64,000 nucleotides of DNA, from positions 297,311 to 361,310 of the forward strand of contig NZ_NIWT01000009.1 of the NCBI RefSeq assembly GCF_002236115.1, read 5' to 3'. This stretch comes from Pseudomonas jessenii (GTDB lineage: Bacteria > Pseudomonadota > Gammaproteobacteria > Pseudomonadales > Pseudomonadaceae). The notes beneath the pieces are model-generated. The model was given only the letters and a program-made list of their open reading frames with translations, was not told the DNA's origin and did not search any database. Shown one piece after another: positions 1 to 7,543 of this stretch (positions within the stretch are counted from its first letter, which is position 1; the number at the start of each line of letters is the position of its first letter). The position numbers and the translations under genes are program-made.

Positions 1-1
1 T

Positions 2-466
2 GATCGCGTGGGCACCATGGCCGAGTTGGCGTCCGAAGGGTACACCGGGCACATGTACCTGGATGAAAACGGCGATACCGTGGCCTTTATCTGGGGCAGC
101 ACACGCGATTATCTCGACCGTCATTACTACGGCTGCATGTTTCCGGTGAAGCCAGGCGAGTTCTTCGAGTTCGCTCTCGAGCAGATTCCTGCCTACCGGG
201 GCACCACGCTGTCGGTCGATTTCCAGCTGAACCTGTGGAAAGCCATGGCTGATCAGGGCTGCAACAAAGTGGTGGATATCTGCGAGTCCCACAACATTCC
301 CGCGCTCAAGCTGCACATCCGCATGGGGTATCGCGAGCAGGGACGGATCATGAACATCTACCACCTGTTCGGCTGGCGCTTCTTTCGCGAAACCCGCTAC
401 AGCGGTTCACGCCTGGATGCCTTGCGCAAACCGGCACCCTCTCCTGTTCCAGCCGAGGCGAGCTGA
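2..466 (+). CDS. GNAT-family N-acetyltransferase, 5' partial
   Basis: The reading frame is open from the window edge, so the true start lies upstream and only the C-terminal ~155 residues are visible. The segment GCNKVVDICESHNIPALKLH followed by GYREQGR resembles the acetyl-CoA-binding end of GNAT acetyltransferases (a late strand with N-x-x-A and a GY/F motif). It ends 4 bp before the next gene, which is followed by a ChbG/HpnK deacetylase, so the three probably form one operon that modifies an exopolysaccharide or glycolipid. The substrate cannot be told from this fragment. Confidence 0.65.
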   Translation, partial: DRVGTMAELASEGYTGHMYLDENGDTVAFIWGSTRDYLDRHYYGCMFPVKPGEFFEFALEQIPAYRGTTLSVDFQLNLWKAMADQGCNKVVDICESHNIPALKLHIRMGYREQGRIMNIYHLFGWRFFRETRYSGSRLDALRKPAPSPVPAEAS

Positions 467-470
467 TCTT

Positions 471-1670
471 ATGTCTGCACGATTCGAATGGCGCACTTCG
501 CTGTGCACCCACGACTTTCCGGTAGAGGCTTACGAAGCGTTGCGCCAGCGCGTAACGGACCACACGCCGTTCAACACCCTGGCCTGGCTATACGCCTCGG
601 AACTGGCACTCAAGCCCGGCGAGCAGTTGCACGTGCTGCTCGGCTGGCAGGGTGACGAACTGGCGCTGTGCCTGCCGCTGGTGGCGTCCATGGAGCGCTT
701 TGCGCGTTTGCCGTTTCGGGTCCTGCATCATTTGGGCTATCCCCTCGCCGACCGCCTCGCACTGCTGACGAGGCTGGACGACGACAATTTACGCCAGGCG
801 CTGACGCTGATCCGTCAACGCCTGCCCCATGCCGTGCTGCAACTCAACGAACTGGCCGGTTCCACGGCCCAGGTACAGGCCCTGGCACCGTGGCAGGCGC
901 TGAGTTCGACCGCCGAACATCGCCTGAGCTGTCGAGTACCGGTGCACCTGATCAGCGAGGCCGACCATCAGGAGGTCTCCGGCGACCCGCGCTACAAACT
1001 GCGCCGCGCACGCAAACGCATCGCCGCGTGCGGTGCCCAGGTGCGGCGGATTACTCCCGACGCCCTGACCATGGGGCCGCTGTTGCAGGAAATCAGTGAG
1101 GTCGAAGCGGTGAGCTGGAAAGGCGATGAAGGCGTCGGGATCTTTTCCGATGCGCGCCATCGCCAGTGGATGGACCGCGCCTTCACCGCCCTGGCGGCCC
1201 GCGGCCTGGTGCGCATGGTGGTGCTGGAGCTGGAGGGGCGCTGCATCAGCTATCGCCTTGGCTTGCTGGAAGAGGGTCGACTGTACGACTACAATCTGGC
1301 GTTCCTGCCGCAATATGCCGACCTGGGCAGCGGCCGGGTGCTGCTCGAAGAGTGGATTCGCTGGGGCCTGGAAGACAACTGGTGCTGGATCGATGCGTCG
1401 CGGGTCAGCCTGGAAAACTCCAGCCATCAACTGCACGAACGCATGACCGGGCAACTGGAACACTGGCGCTGGAGTTTTTACTCCTGGCGTCCAGGCGGTC
1501 TGGTGCTGGGGCTGGCCTTGCGGGTCTGGCAACGCTTCAAACCCCGATTGCAGCAATGGCGCACCCGACGCGCGGCGGCCGCAGTCGCAACACCCGCGGT
1601 CCACACGCCTGCGACTACGGAAAAACTCAAGGAGGGTGCACATGCCTCGGCAAGTGATAGTCAACGCTGA
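471..1670 (+). CDS. CelD/BcsL-like GNAT acyltransferase
   Basis: A 399-residue protein of the FemAB-like GNAT superfamily (Acetyltransf_6 type), usually found in exopolysaccharide or cellulose operons. The centre carries DPRYKLRRARKRI, a typical entry to the second GNAT fold, and the conserved late region around GSGRVLLEEWIRWGLED. The basic C-terminus (residues ~350-390) is probably a flexible tail. The ATG at 471 is chosen because it follows the preceding stop by 4 bp; an upstream in-frame start would overlap the previous gene. The last 29 bases overlap the following deacetylase gene, so the two are likely translationally coupled. Function is inferred from family and neighbours. Confidence 0.7.
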   Translation: MSARFEWRTSLCTHDFPVEAYEALRQRVTDHTPFNTLAWLYASELALKPGEQLHVLLGWQGDELALCLPLVASMERFARLPFRVLHHLGYPLADRLALLTRLDDDNLRQALTLIRQRLPHAVLQLNELAGSTAQVQALAPWQALSSTAEHRLSCRVPVHLISEADHQEVSGDPRYKLRRARKRIAACGAQVRRITPDALTMGPLLQEISEVEAVSWKGDEGVGIFSDARHRQWMDRAFTALAARGLVRMVVLELEGRCISYRLGLLEEGRLYDYNLAFLPQYADLGSGRVLLEEWIRWGLEDNWCWIDASRVSLENSSHQLHERMTGQLEHWRWSFYSWRPGGLVLGLALRVWQRFKPRLQQWRTRRAAAAVATPAVHTPATTEKLKEGAHASASDSQR

Positions 1671-2436
1671 CGATTTCGGCCTCAGTGCCTGCGAAAACGC
1701 GGTGATCCTTGGCGCGTTCCAGGCCGGGCTCATCAGCTCCGCCACCGCCATGGCCAACATGCCGGCGTTCGAAGCGGCCTGCGTCCTGGCCCGGCATCCA
1801 TTGCTCGAAGGCCGAATCGGCCTGCACTTCAACCTGACCTACGGCCGTCCGTTGAGCCAGAGCATTGCGCAGCGCCCGACGTTTTGCGACGGGGCCGGCG
1901 TGTTCGACCTCAACCTGCCCCGCACCCACCTCTGGCTCGGGCGCCGGGATCGCAACGCCGTACTGGAAGAACTCGAAGCCCAGTGGCAGCGCTGCCTGGA
2001 CAACGGCCTGCGCCCCACCCACCTGGACTCCCATCAACACGTGCACAATATCTGGCCGATCGGCGAGATCGTCGCGCGCTTCGCCGCCCGCCAGGGGGTG
2101 CCGGTGCGTCTGGCGCGCAATCTGGGGCAAAACCTCAGCCTGCCCAAGCGCGTGTTCAAGGACCTGCTCAACCGTCGCCTGAGCAATCTGGCCGGTGCCA
2201 CCGCCGACTACGTGTGCACCCCGGTGGATCTGCGCAACGCCGAGCCGCCACCCGATGGATTGCTGGAAATCGTCGCCCACCCGAACCAGCTCGGCGCCGA
2301 CTTCGGCGATGCCTACCTGGAACCGGGAGAGTCATTGAGCGCGTTGCTGGAACAGCGTTTGCCGGGTGTGCCGCGGGTGGCCTATACCGCTGCGGGAGAC
2401 GCCGCACCTCGCCGTGCGCAGGCCGCTCTGGAATAG
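1642..2436 (+). CDS. ChbG/HpnK (YdjC) family carbohydrate deacetylase
   Basis: A 264-residue metal-dependent deacetylase of the YdjC/ChbG/HpnK family, which removes N-acetyl groups from oligosaccharides or glycolipids. The signature VNADDFGLS lies at residues 6-14 and holds the metal-binding Asp pair. The second metal motif is HLDSHQHVHN, near residue 128. Start: an AAGGAGG Shine-Dalgarno at 1629-1635 sits 6 bases before the ATG at 1642, so the GTG at 1636 is rejected. It overlaps the end of the CelD-like gene, supporting an operon. A REP element follows 15 bases after the stop. Confidence 0.85.
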   Translation: MPRQVIVNADDFGLSACENAVILGAFQAGLISSATAMANMPAFEAACVLARHPLLEGRIGLHFNLTYGRPLSQSIAQRPTFCDGAGVFDLNLPRTHLWLGRRDRNAVLEELEAQWQRCLDNGLRPTHLDSHQHVHNIWPIGEIVARFAARQGVPVRLARNLGQNLSLPKRVFKDLLNRRLSNLAGATADYVCTPVDLRNAEPPPDGLLEIVAHPNQLGADFGDAYLEPGESLSALLEQRLPGVPRVAYTAAGDAAPRRAQAALE

Positions 2437-2450
2437 CTCACCCCGCACTT

Positions 2451-2476
2451 GTTGGAGCGAGCCTGCTCGCGATGGG
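2451..2476. repeat. REP element (single, degenerate)
   Basis: The sequence TTGGAGCGAGCCTGCTCGCG is a single copy of the Pseudomonas REP palindrome, with two changes from the form seen elsewhere in the window (GTGGGAGCGAGCTTGCTCGC). It lies just downstream of the deacetylase gene and could form an mRNA 3' hairpin. Confidence 0.8.
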
Positions 2477-2537
2477 GTTGCCTACATCTTCCTCGAAAAA
2501 AAACCCTCTGATCGCGGAAATGTCTGACTGCTCATCC

Positions 2538-2553
2538 GTATCCATTTGGATAC
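2538..2553. promoter_or_regulatory. 16-bp perfect palindrome, probable toxin-antitoxin operator
   Basis: GTATCCATTTGGATAC is a perfect inverted repeat (7-bp arms, TT centre) ending 9 bp before the toxin start codon. Type II toxin-antitoxin operons are normally repressed by the antitoxin binding such a palindrome over the promoter. Confidence 0.65.
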
Positions 2554-2562
2554 ATTCGAGCA

Positions 2563-2856
2563 ATGAATTATCTTGTCCAGCAAACCGCTACTTTCGCAGC
2601 ATGGCACGCCTCGGTTCGCGACTTGCGAGCCAGACTAGCTATCGCTCGTCGCATTGACCGCGCATCTGCGGGTAATCTTGGCGACAACAAGCCTGTCGGT
2701 GATGGCGTTTCTGAAATGCGCGTGGACGTAGGTGCCGGATACCGGGTTTACTTTACGATGCGAGGCGGTGCCGTCATTGTCCTGCTGGCCGGAGGTGACA
2801 AGTCATCTCAAACCGCCGATATCAAACGCGCAAAAAAAATGGCAAAGGAGGTTTAA
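2563..2856 (+). CDS. RelE/HigB-type (Gp49-like) toxin
   Basis: A 97-residue basic protein of the phage Gp49/HigB-like RelE superfamily, which are ribosome-dependent mRNA endonucleases. Recognisable are the N-terminal helix, the segment GDNKPVGDGVSEMRVDVGAG followed by YRVYFTM, and the C-terminal LLAGGDKSSQTADIKRAKKM, which is highly characteristic. The gene lacks a good Shine-Dalgarno (only GAG at -5), while the downstream antitoxin has a strong one; this matches the need for excess antitoxin. Toxin-first order is typical of HigBA-like modules. Confidence 0.85.
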   Translation: MNYLVQQTATFAAWHASVRDLRARLAIARRIDRASAGNLGDNKPVGDGVSEMRVDVGAGYRVYFTMRGGAVIVLLAGGDKSSQTADIKRAKKMAKEV

Positions 2857-2858
2857 CC

Positions 2859-3167
2859 ATGAGCCAGACTTTGACGACTTTCGACATGGCGGCGCTGCTC
2901 GACAGTGATGAAGCCATTAGCGAGTATCTCTCTCAGGTACTGGCAGACGGTGACAATGAGGAGTTTCTGCGCGCTATCGGCTATGTGGTGAAAGCCCGTG
3001 GCATGACACAGATAGCCAAAGACTCTGGAATGGGTCGCGAAAGCCTCTACAAGGCCTTCGCGCCGGGAGCAAAACCACGTTTCGATACGGTCCTGAAGGT
3101 CATTCATGCCCTGGGCATAGATCTCTGCGCGCAACCAGGACACACCGTCAATCACTCAAATCTATAA
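2859..3167 (+). CDS. HigA-like antitoxin, XRE-type addiction-module antidote
   Basis: A 102-residue partner antitoxin. Its middle, GMTQIAKDSGMGRESLYKAF (residues ~48-67), is a helix-turn-helix of the probable-addiction-module antidote family, and the following FDTVLKVIHALGI is the usual fourth-fifth helix. It starts two bases after the toxin stop, with a strong AAAGGAGG Shine-Dalgarno embedded in the toxin's last codons. It should neutralise the toxin and repress the operon through the palindrome at 2538-2553. Acidic N-terminal residues probably contact the toxin. Confidence 0.85.
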   Translation: MSQTLTTFDMAALLDSDEAISEYLSQVLADGDNEEFLRAIGYVVKARGMTQIAKDSGMGRESLYKAFAPGAKPRFDTVLKVIHALGIDLCAQPGHTVNHSNL

Positions 3168-3180
3168 CTGATTTTCCGCG

Positions 3181-3993
3181 TCATGTGGCTGGTTTCACCA
3201 CCACCCACGTAAAACACAACGGCAACTGCGCTGCCTGCTGCTGATAGCGGTCATAGAGCTCTTCGCGGTTGGAGTGTGGGTATTCCCTGAAGTGACGGAT
3301 CTGCAGCCCTGCCGCAATGGCGGCGCTGAAGAGGTCGCCCAGGGTGTGGGCGAACCAGTAGGACGGCGCGGCCGGCTGTTCGATCCTGCCTTCGTAGACG
3401 ATCGGTTCGTGCTGCACGAACGGTTCGCGGCGGAAGTATGAGCTGGCCGGGCGAAAAGGATCGGCTGCCTCGGGGTCGAACATTTCCAGGAACGGATGGG
3501 TTTCGTACACCACCAGCGCCCCACCCGGCTTCAGCGTGCGCGCCACATGGCGGAAGAATTCGCCGATGTCCGGCATCCAGTTCAAGACCCCGATGGTGAT
3601 CAGCGCCAGGTCAAAGCGCTCCTGCAGTCCGGCCGGCAAGTGGTGAATGTCCGCTTCGATGAATTGCGGCGCGTGGGGCGATCGGGACGCCAGTTCCCGT
3701 GCCTGCCCGAGAAAGGCTTCAGACTGGTCGACGCCCACCACGCTGCGCGCGCCCATGGCGAACAGCGACAGGCTTTCACGACCGTTGTTGCAGCCTAGTT
3801 GCACCACGTCCTTGCCGTCGATACCTGTCTGGGTCAGCAAAGCGGTCAGGGTGTCGTCCAGGCAGGAAAAATCCGCGTGTTCCACGCCCTTCAACAAGGC
3901 TTGCCATTCGCTGGAGTCCTTGTGGTGACGGGCGGAGTCATTCCAGGCCTCGCGGTTACTGGCGATGGCTTGTTCTTTTGTCGGCAGTTCCAT
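3181..3993 (-). CDS. Class I SAM-dependent methyltransferase
   Basis: A 270-residue methyltransferase. Motif I is VVQLGCNNGRESL (residues ~63-75), followed by VVGVDQS for the adenosine-ribose acidic loop, and LALITIGVLNWMPD as motif IV. The substrate is unknown; the family includes small-molecule and tRNA-modifying enzymes. Start supported by GGAG six bases before the ATG. The gene converges on the antitoxin gene with only 13 bp between the stops. Confidence 0.8.
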   Translation of the reverse strand: MELPTKEQAIASNREAWNDSARHHKDSSEWQALLKGVEHADFSCLDDTLTALLTQTGIDGKDVVQLGCNNGRESLSLFAMGARSVVGVDQSEAFLGQARELASRSPHAPQFIEADIHHLPAGLQERFDLALITIGVLNWMPDIGEFFRHVARTLKPGGALVVYETHPFLEMFDPEAADPFRPASSYFRREPFVQHEPIVYEGRIEQPAAPSYWFAHTLGDLFSAAIAAGLQIRHFREYPHSNREELYDRYQQQAAQLPLCFTWVVVKPAT

Positions 3994-4164
3994 TGCACGC
4001 TCCAGGGTCCGGGTCGTCGATTTGACCGGCGAAGTCTAGATCAACCCCATCCTGGCAGGTGTTGCGAACTTGTAATCCGCGCGGCACCGACGGCTGTCCA
4101 CGGCGCCAGCTATAGTTAAAGACCTTGGGGAGAGTGTGGTTAAACCGATTTAGCAGGTGTTGAC

Positions 4165-4542
4165 ATGAAAAAGACCGACCTGACGCTTTTGCTCGCCGTC
4201 TGCCTGGGCGCAACCGCTGTCGTCCATGCGGACGACATGCCGACCACCAACTACAGCAGCGAATTCAACTATTACGGTGCTGACCAACCCTTCGCGCACC
4301 CCGTACCGCAGTCGATGAACATTGTGCCGCCGGGTTCGTATATCCCGACCGCGCCCAGGGAATTCATTCCGGTTTCAAGTGAGCACGTGTTTTCCGATTC
4401 GCGCCTGCCGACAGTGGCCGACGCCACGGTTCGGGTGTTTATCCGCTCCTACGATCCGGAGCGTGGTGTGTACGTGAACCAGGAAGTCGAGAACCCCAGC
4501 TGCATGCTGTCCTGTCTGAGGCAGGGCCCGGTGTTGCAGTGA
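4165..4542 (+). CDS. Small secreted protein of unknown function
   Basis: A 125-residue protein with a clear Sec signal peptide (MKKTDLTLLLAVCLGATAVVHA, cleaved before DDMP). The mature part is rich in Pro, Tyr and Ser and has two cysteines in CMLSC near the C-terminus, which could form a disulphide or bind a metal. No family recognised. It converges on the sigma-54 regulator gene with only 3 bp between stops, so it is next to, but not co-transcribed with, the putative Mnx block. Confidence 0.6.
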   Translation: MKKTDLTLLLAVCLGATAVVHADDMPTTNYSSEFNYYGADQPFAHPVPQSMNIVPPGSYIPTAPREFIPVSSEHVFSDSRLPTVADATVRVFIRSYDPERGVYVNQEVENPSCMLSCLRQGPVLQ

Positions 4543-4545
4543 GCC

Positions 4546-5979
4546 TTACCACTGGCGCTTGTCCGGACGGGCGAGGCCGAGTTTTTCGATCCGGTAGCGC
4601 AACATGTCACGGCTCAGACCCAGCAGGCGGGCCGATTTGGTGACGTTCCAGTCGGTCTTGTCGAGCATCTTGCGCACCATGTCGCGCTCCACTTCCGGCA
4701 GGTTCATGGAGTCGCTGCCGCTGAAGGACGGACGCGGTTCGCTGAAGTGTGACGGCTCGTGATGAAACATCGGTGGCTCATCCATCAGGCTCAGGCAGAC
4801 GTTCAACTGATGGGCGGCGATAGTGTCGCTTTGCGCCAGCAACACGGTTTGCTCCAGCATGTTGCGCAATTCGCGCACGTTGCCCGGCCAGCTGTAGCTG
4901 AGCAGCAATTCTTCGGCCTGGTTGCTGAAATGCAGGTTCGGCTTGCCGTAGCGTTTGCCATGTAGCCCCAGGAAGTGCCGGGCCAGCAGCAGGATATCGG
5001 CGCCACGGGTATACAGTCGCGGCACCTTGATGGAAATGATGCGCAGACGGAAGAACAGGTCACGACGGAATTTGCCTTGCTGGACCATCTGTTCGAGATT
5101 GCAGTTGGTGGCGCTGATCACCCTCAGGTCGACCTTGCGCTCCTTCACTGAACCGACCCGGCGAATGGTCCGGTCTTCCAGTAGTTTCAGCAGCTTGGCT
5201 TGCAGCAGCAAGTCCATCTCACCGATTTCATCGAGGAACAGCGTGCCGCCATCGGCCGCTTCCACCAGCCCCATGCGACGATCCTTGGCGTCGGTGAAGG
5301 CGCCCTTCTCGTGGCCGAACAGTTCCGACTCCACCAGATTGGACGGGATCGAAGCACAGTTGAATTCAATGAATGGGCCTTTGGCGCGCGGGCCATCGAA
5401 GTGCAAGGCCCGGGCCACCAGTTCCTTGCCGGTGCCCGTCTCGCCTTCCACCAGCACCGGCGGCAGATCGCTGTTGGCCATGCGCCGTTCGGCGTCGAGC
5501 AACTGGGTGATGGTGCCCTTGAGGTACGCCATCGGTGCCGACTCGCCAATCAGAGCCTGCACTCCCGACTTCTGGGCCTCGCGCTCCTGGTAAAACGACA
5601 GCGTACGCTCCATGCGGTCGGTGGCCAGGGCCTTGTCCAGCAGCAACTTGAGCTCTGGCAGGGCCACCGGTTTGGTGACGTAGTGAAAGGCGCCCTCTTT
5701 CATCGCCACCACGGCGTCTTCGACATTGCCGTAGCCGGTCATCATGATCACTTTCAGATCCGGCGCGCTGATGCGCAGCTTCTGGATCAGGTCGTGACCA
5801 CTCATGCCCGGCAACGAGTTGTCGGTCAGTACCACGTCAGGCGCGAATGAACCCAATTGCTCCAGTGCATCTTCAGCCGAGTGGCAGACGGTCACCTCGA
5901 AGTCCTTGCGCTCCAGGTAAGTCTGAATATTCTCGGCGAGGATTTCGTCATCCTCGACCAGCAGAATGCTGTGCTCCAT
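4546..5979 (-). CDS. mnxR: NtrC-family sigma-54-dependent response regulator (MnxR-like)
   Basis: A 477-residue activator. Receiver domain 1-125 with phosphoacceptor D53 and K103. AAA+ sigma-54 interaction domain with Walker A GETGTGKE (179-186) and Walker B GTLFLDE (245-251). A C-terminal Fis-type helix-turn-helix follows (NVTKSARLLGLSRDMLRYRI). The sigma-54 contact loop reads GAFTDA (226-231) instead of GAFTGA. The ATG at 5979 is preferred over the in-frame one at 6018 because GGGAGGGG lies just before it and the receiver domain begins there. It overlaps the upstream kinase gene by 32 bases. The context, two near-duplicate kinases around a SCO1-like gene, resembles the MnxS1/MnxR/MnxS2 system controlling Mn(II) oxidation in P. 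putida GB-1. That assignment is from memory of gene order and family, not alignment. Confidence 0.75.
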   Translation of the reverse strand: MEHSILLVEDDEILAENIQTYLERKDFEVTVCHSAEDALEQLGSFAPDVVLTDNSLPGMSGHDLIQKLRISAPDLKVIMMTGYGNVEDAVVAMKEGAFHYVTKPVALPELKLLLDKALATDRMERTLSFYQEREAQKSGVQALIGESAPMAYLKGTITQLLDAERRMANSDLPPVLVEGETGTGKELVARALHFDGPRAKGPFIEFNCASIPSNLVESELFGHEKGAFTDAKDRRMGLVEAADGGTLFLDEIGEMDLLLQAKLLKLLEDRTIRRVGSVKERKVDLRVISATNCNLEQMVQQGKFRRDLFFRLRIISIKVPRLYTRGADILLLARHFLGLHGKRYGKPNLHFSNQAEELLLSYSWPGNVRELRNMLEQTVLLAQSDTIAAHQLNVCLSLMDEPPMFHHEPSHFSEPRPSFSGSDSMNLPEVERDMVRKMLDKTDWNVTKSARLLGLSRDMLRYRIEKLGLARPDKRQW

Positions 5980-7441
5980 ATACCCCTCCCGTTGCCACTT
6001 TGAAATTGAGACAAACACGGGTTCCTTCCTGCTCCCGGCTGGTCAGTTCGACCGAGCCGTCAAAACGCTCCATTATTCGTTTGACCAGGGCCAGGCCCAC
6101 ACCCAACCCACCTTGTTTGGTGGTAAAAAACGGCTTGAAGACCATTTGCTGCTGTTGTTTGGACATGCCCTTGCCGGTGTCGGTCAATGTCATTCTCACG
6201 TCGCCGGACACCGAGGAGTCGATCTCGATCGTCAGCACGCCACCCTTGGGCATGGCTTCCAGTGCATTAGCAAACAGGCTATTGAGTATTTGCGTGAGCA
6301 GCACCTGCTGGCTGACGACCGGTGGCACGCTGACAGGGGAGAAACGCACCTCAACGTCCGAACGCTTGATCAGGGACTCAAAGGCACTCAGGGTGTCTTC
6401 GAGAGCCAGCACCAGGTCGACCGTTTCACAGTCGTCATTCATCGGCCGCAACGACACCAGCAATTCACGGACCCAGCGCGACATGCGGTCGACCTGACTG
6501 ATGATGTCGCCGATGTTTTTCTGTGCGGTCTGGCTGGCGATGTCCTGGGCCAGTTCGGCGCTGGAACGGATATTGGCCAGCGGGTTGCGCAAGCTGTGGG
6601 CGACCGCCGAGGACATCTCGCCAAGGGCGACAAAGGTCTCGTTGGCGATCAGTTGTTTCTGCTGGCTCTGCAACAGCGTCGCCGCGCGTCGCACGATCCA
6701 GAACAGCCCCAGATAAATGGCTGCCCCGCCGATCAGCGTGGCCAGCCAGATTGCCTTGAAGCCACGCTGGATGCGCGCCACCAGATCCACCGGCTCCTTG
6801 TAGATTTCCACCATGGCAATCACTTTGCTTCTGTCGGCGTTGAACATCGGAATGTAGTTCTCGACGAACAGGTACTCCGGTTCGCGCAGCAAGCGCTGCT
6901 CGGGACGCTCCTCATCGATTTCGTGGTAACTGGTGGACACCGGCGATTTCATTTCGAAGGATTCGTCCAGCTCAAAGTCGCCTTCGATACGCACGCCGAT
7001 CAACTCGGGGTTGGTCGACCAGACCACGGTGCGGTCCAGGGAGTACACCGTCGCCAGCAGGATGTCCGGCAGATGCTTCACATGGTCAAGAAACTCAACG
7101 CGCGCGGCGGCCCGGGATACGGGGTTTACGTCGGGGTAGGCATCGTCCATGCGCGGGTCGAGCATTTCACCCATGGTTCGCCCCGGGGCAATGCCGGCAT
7201 GCCGGATTTCGGCCTCGCCAATGGACTGGATGAACTGCGCGGTCAGCATCGAATCACGCTCGATACTTTCATCGACAACAAAGCGCGTGGAGATGTAACC
7301 CAGCCCCAGCGCCACCACAGCGATGATCAGAAAGCTCGCCAGGGAGAACCAGCGCAGCAAATTGAACTGCGGTCGCCACCCCTTGCGTTGTGCTGCCGGA
7401 TTCTGCGGCGCAGCTACTTTTTGTTGTTCGAGTATCTGCAT
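5948..7441 (-). CDS. mnxS1: Membrane sensor histidine kinase A (MnxS-like)
   Basis: A 497-residue kinase with two membrane segments (~32-52 and ~230-250) enclosing a ~175-residue periplasmic sensor. There is no HAMP domain. The phosphoacceptor is H282 in SSAVAHSLRNPLANIR. ATP-binding motifs are NSLFANALEAM (N box), DTGKGM (G1) and GGLGVGLALV (G2). It directly overlaps the response-regulator gene, so the pair is co-translated. The whole length, including the sensor, is recognisably similar to the kinase at 8845-10296. The name mnxS1 assumes the regulator-adjacent kinase is MnxS1; the numbering could be reversed. Confidence 0.75.
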   Translation of the reverse strand: MQILEQQKVAAPQNPAAQRKGWRPQFNLLRWFSLASFLIIAVVALGLGYISTRFVVDESIERDSMLTAQFIQSIGEAEIRHAGIAPGRTMGEMLDPRMDDAYPDVNPVSRAAARVEFLDHVKHLPDILLATVYSLDRTVVWSTNPELIGVRIEGDFELDESFEMKSPVSTSYHEIDEERPEQRLLREPEYLFVENYIPMFNADRSKVIAMVEIYKEPVDLVARIQRGFKAIWLATLIGGAAIYLGLFWIVRRAATLLQSQQKQLIANETFVALGEMSSAVAHSLRNPLANIRSSAELAQDIASQTAQKNIGDIISQVDRMSRWVRELLVSLRPMNDDCETVDLVLALEDTLSAFESLIKRSDVEVRFSPVSVPPVVSQQVLLTQILNSLFANALEAMPKGGVLTIEIDSSVSGDVRMTLTDTGKGMSKQQQQMVFKPFFTTKQGGLGVGLALVKRIMERFDGSVELTSREQEGTRVCLNFKVATGGVYGAQHSAGRG

Positions 7442-7543
7442 GGCTGTGTCCTGGGTGCTTGAAATCGAGCCTGTTCAGCCGCTTTCAGGATCAGTGTAGG
7501 TGGCATTGATAGCCACCGACTGGCCCGCGTAATTTTTTTGACA

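Noticed and set aside
5966..7462. 498-codon open frame on the plus strand
   Set aside because: Antisense to the histidine kinase at 5948-7441, which has all kinase motifs. The translation has no recognisable domain.
7499..7517. GGTGGC-ATTGATA-GCCACC dyad upstream of kinase A
   Set aside because: No T tract, so not a terminator. A regulator site is possible but nothing else supports it.
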